64,000 bases of DNA, taken from an uncultured bacterium. GTDB taxonomy: Bacteria; Verrucomicrobiota; Lentisphaeria; Victivallales; UBA1829. A program made the translations under genes and the position numbers. The DNA lies in the NCBI GenBank assembly GCA_902802585.1, contig CADCMR010000006.1, positions 41,934 through 105,933 of the forward strand, given 5' to 3'. The notes beneath the pieces were generated by a model. It was not told the DNA's origin and made no database searches. It saw only the letters and a program-made list of their open reading frames with translations. Shown piece after piece: positions 61,874 through 64,000 of the stretch (within the stretch, counting starts at the first letter, position 1; every line of letters starts with the position of its first letter).

Positions 61874-64000
61874 ATGAATATTCGCTCCTGTTCCCCCCTC
61901 ATCGCGATCGCGCTGTCCGCGATCGCAGCTTACGCACAGGCACAGGTTCCGGCCTCGGCCCAGCAGCCCCAGAGCCAGACGCAGCAGCAGAGCCAGGACC
62001 TTGTCCTGAACGACAAGGGATACTTTGAACGGCAGGGCGTCAATCTCCTGGTGTTCAGCAACGCGTTCACCGGCGGATTCAACGACGAGAAGAACGCCGG
62101 CATCGAGATCATCCACCACGGCGTGCGCACCGTCCAGGGCGGCGCGGTCAGGCTGTCCAAGACGCCCGAGCAGTGGGACCTGGTTCCGCAGTCTCCGTCG
62201 CGCAGAGTGAACCGGGCGAACAACTCGATCGAAGTGGCGATGCGCTTCAACGACTACAATTTCGATTCCCGCGTGGTGGTGACCGCGAAGGGCAAAGCCG
62301 TCGAGATCGCGGTCTACCTGGACGAGCCGCTGCCCGAGTCCGTGGTGGGAAAAGCGGGCTTCAACCTCGAATTCCTGCCGTCCCAGTACTGGGGCAAGAC
62401 CTACATCGTGGACGGCCGTTTCAACAGGTTCCCGCGTTATGCGGTCAGCAAGACCGAGGTCCTGCCGAATGAGGAGAAGCCCCGGCAGTACAAGGGATTC
62501 CGCACCTACGACGACCGGGACACCGGAAAGTTCGTGGATCCGCTGCCGCTTGAATCGGGCAAATCCTTCGTGATCGCGCCGGATGAGCCCGAACGCATGA
62601 TCAAGGTCACGTCGGATGATTCCACCATGGAGCTGTTCGACGGACGCATCGTCGCGCAAAACGGCTGGTACACCCTGCGCACCCTGCTGCCCGCCGGAAA
62701 GACCGGCAAGGTCATGACCTGGACCGTGGAGCCGAACGCCGTGCCCGGCTGGATCCGCGAGCCGAACATCGGATTCTCCCAGGTGGGATACGTCCCCGAC
62801 CAGCCCAAGGTCGCCGTAATCGAGCTTGACAAGAACGACAAGCCGCTGGAGACCGCCGAGCTCTACAGGATCGGCGAAGACGGCAACGAGACGCTGGCAT
62901 ATTCCGGCAAGGTCGACGTCTGGGGCGATTTCTATAAGTACAACTACGTCAGGTTCGACTTCAGCAAGGTCAAGGAGCCCGGCATCTACTTCATCAAGTA
63001 CGGCGACCACAAGGCCGGCAACTTCATCATCAACGATTCCGTATATGACGCGATCACCGACGCCACCAGCGACGTGTGGGTCCCGATCCACATGAACCAC
63101 ATGACGGTCAATGAGGCGTACCGGATCTGGCACGGCGAGCCCTTCAAGGAAGGCTACATGCAGGCTCCGCCGAGCGACCACTTCGACGGGCATTTCCAGG
63201 GGCAGGAGACCGCGGTGAAGCCTGACGGCACCCACTACAAGCCCTACGAGCTGATCCCCGGACTGAACGTGGGCGGATTCTTCGACGCGGGCGACTTCGA
63301 CATTGAGGTCGGCGCAAACACGAACGTGCTCAACAGCCTGATCATGGCGTGGGAACTCTTCCACAACGACCGCGACGAAACGTTCGTGAGCGAGGAGCAG
63401 AGGTACGTCGACCTGCACCGTCCGGACGGCAAGCCCGACATCCTGCAGTACATCGAACACAGCGTGCTGAACTTCCTTGCCCAGGCCGAACAGCTCGGGC
63501 ACTTCGCCATGACCCTCTCCAACTCGGTCCTCGACAACTACCACCACCTCGGCGACGCCGCCACCATCACCGACGGCCTGCAGTATGACCCCAGCCTGAA
63601 ACGGTTCGAAATCTCCGAAGACGGCAAACGCAGCGGCAATCCCGACGACATGTGGGCGTTCACCAGAGCGGGCGGCGGCAACGACCGCGGCGCGGCAACC
63701 CTGTTTGCCGCCGCTGCACGTGTGCTGAAAGGCTACAACGACGAACTGGCGGAACGCTGCATGAAACAGGCAAAACGCCTCTCGGAGAATTCCAGCAACG
63801 TGGGTAACGCCGGCGTCGGTCGCGGCGGCTTCGGCGCAGGTGCCGCGGGCGGCTTCGGTGCCGGCGGACAGCGTGCAGGCGGCATGGGCGGCTTCGGCGC
63901 AGGTGCCACGGGCGGCTTCGGTGCCGGCGGACAGCGTGCAGGCGGCATGGGCGGCTTCGGCGCAGGTGCCGCGGGCGGCTTCGGCGGCGGCGCCGCGGGC
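61874..64000 (+). CDS. Secreted glycoside hydrolase family 9-like protein, 5' part (runs off the window)
   Basis: 709 codons are visible with no stop, so the C-terminus is missing. The N-terminus has a signal peptide (LIAIALSAIAAYAQA). A Gln-rich stretch and an uncharacterised beta-rich region follow to about residue 290. Then comes an Ig-like CelD_N domain (PNIGFSQVGYVPDQPK, about 297-385) and a GH9 catalytic domain that begins about 390, with the catalytic DAGD at about 471-474 (GGFFDAGDFDIE). After LAERCMKQAKRLSENSS it enters a Gly/Ala/Phe-rich repeat (from residue 651), so the repeat lies inside the (alpha/alpha)6 barrel. GH9 members cleave beta-1,4-glucans; the exact substrate is unknown. 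Confidence 0.88.
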   Translation, partial: MNIRSCSPLIAIALSAIAAYAQAQVPASAQQPQSQTQQQSQDLVLNDKGYFERQGVNLLVFSNAFTGGFNDEKNAGIEIIHHGVRTVQGGAVRLSKTPEQWDLVPQSPSRRVNRANNSIEVAMRFNDYNFDSRVVVTAKGKAVEIAVYLDEPLPESVVGKAGFNLEFLPSQYWGKTYIVDGRFNRFPRYAVSKTEVLPNEEKPRQYKGFRTYDDRDTGKFVDPLPLESGKSFVIAPDEPERMIKVTSDDSTMELFDGRIVAQNGWYTLRTLLPAGKTGKVMTWTVEPNAVPGWIREPNIGFSQVGYVPDQPKVAVIELDKNDKPLETAELYRIGEDGNETLAYSGKVDVWGDFYKYNYVRFDFSKVKEPGIYFIKYGDHKAGNFIINDSVYDAITDATSDVWVPIHMNHMTVNEAYRIWHGEPFKEGYMQAPPSDHFDGHFQGQETAVKPDGTHYKPYELIPGLNVGGFFDAGDFDIEVGANTNVLNSLIMAWELFHNDRDETFVSEEQRYVDLHRPDGKPDILQYIEHSVLNFLAQAEQLGHFAMTLSNSVLDNYHHLGDAATITDGLQYDPSLKRFEISEDGKRSGNPDDMWAFTRAGGGNDRGAATLFAAAARVLKGYNDELAERCMKQAKRLSENSSNVGNAGVGRGGFGAGAAGGFGAGGQRAGGMGGFGAGATGGFGAGGQRAGGMGGFGAGAAGGFGGGAAG
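63824..64000 (+). repeat. 63-bp in-frame tandem repeats encoding a Gly-rich stretch inside the GH9 domain
   Basis: Units at 63824-63886 and 63887-63949 differ at one base (Ala to Thr), and a third unit starts at 63950 and diverges after about 39 bases before the window end. Each encodes 21 residues of the GGFGAGA-GGFGAGGQRAGGM type. The repeat count beyond the window is unknown. Confidence 0.9.

Overview
The window reads as chromosomal DNA of a GC-rich, Gram-negative, fermentative bacterium using the standard genetic code. A lineage in the PVC group, most likely Lentisphaerota (Victivallis-like gut bacteria), is my inference from the gene mix: lipoproteins and apolipoprotein N-acyltransferase (an outer-membrane cell plan), a three-subunit [FeFe] hydrogenase, secreted GH9 and GH35 glycosidases, and an unusual MurB-Ddl fusion. 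No rRNA, complete tRNA, prophage, insertion sequence or CRISPR array was recognised.

Layout. 1-7,920 (minus strand) is one long housekeeping run, hisH-hisA-aroB-dprA-comF-accD-ffs-rph-purM-permease, driven by a good promoter at 7,959-7,987. It carries an SRP RNA gene (2,464-2,575) between accD and rph. 7,921-8,475 is a gene-poor divergent region that may hold a structured leader or small RNA. 8,476-12,567 (plus) has 5-formyl-THF cyclo-ligase, RNase Y, an HD protein and an orphan dipeptide-type ABC ATPase. 12,735-16,064 (plus) is a small accessory glycosyltransferase/membrane-protein cluster, ending at a bidirectional terminator. 16,230-20,404 (minus) is hydC-hydB-hydA, encoding a trimeric hydrogenase of the NADH/ferredoxin-linked type.

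20,660-24,060 (minus) is the least ordinary stretch. It holds a YtrA-type GntR regulator with a palindromic operator on its own promoter, a polytopic membrane protein overlapping it, then a separately promoted pair of paralogous membrane-anchored proteins and an unknown gene. Between this cluster and dnaE lie two 102-bp direct repeats, each with a perfect 16-bp inverted repeat. 24,701-32,579 (plus) has dnaE, an exported protein of unknown function, fabF and dus. 32,631-37,779 (minus) is the proteostasis run clpB-grpE-dnaJ-smpB.

38,143-51,085 (plus) has citrate synthase, lipoproteins, hisI, murB-ddl, a YgjP-like metallopeptidase, nitroreductase, tsaB, a GHL10-type glycosidase, an M42 peptidase, holA and a HAD hydrolase. 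lnt (51,094-52,956, minus) is divergent from nadB-pcnB-Trx-like protein-metallophosphoesterase (53,077-58,053). The right end holds a GH35 beta-galactosidase lipoprotein followed by a DNA methyltransferase (minus). Divergent from these is a large secreted GH9 protein, cut by the window end, whose catalytic domain is interrupted by near-identical 63-bp tandem repeats encoding a Gly-rich stretch.

Intergenic promoters share a TTGAAA/TTGACA -35, 16-17 bp spacing and an AT-rich -10 (often TATATT), consistent with a sigma-70-like consensus. Promoters and RNAs were identified by eye only.
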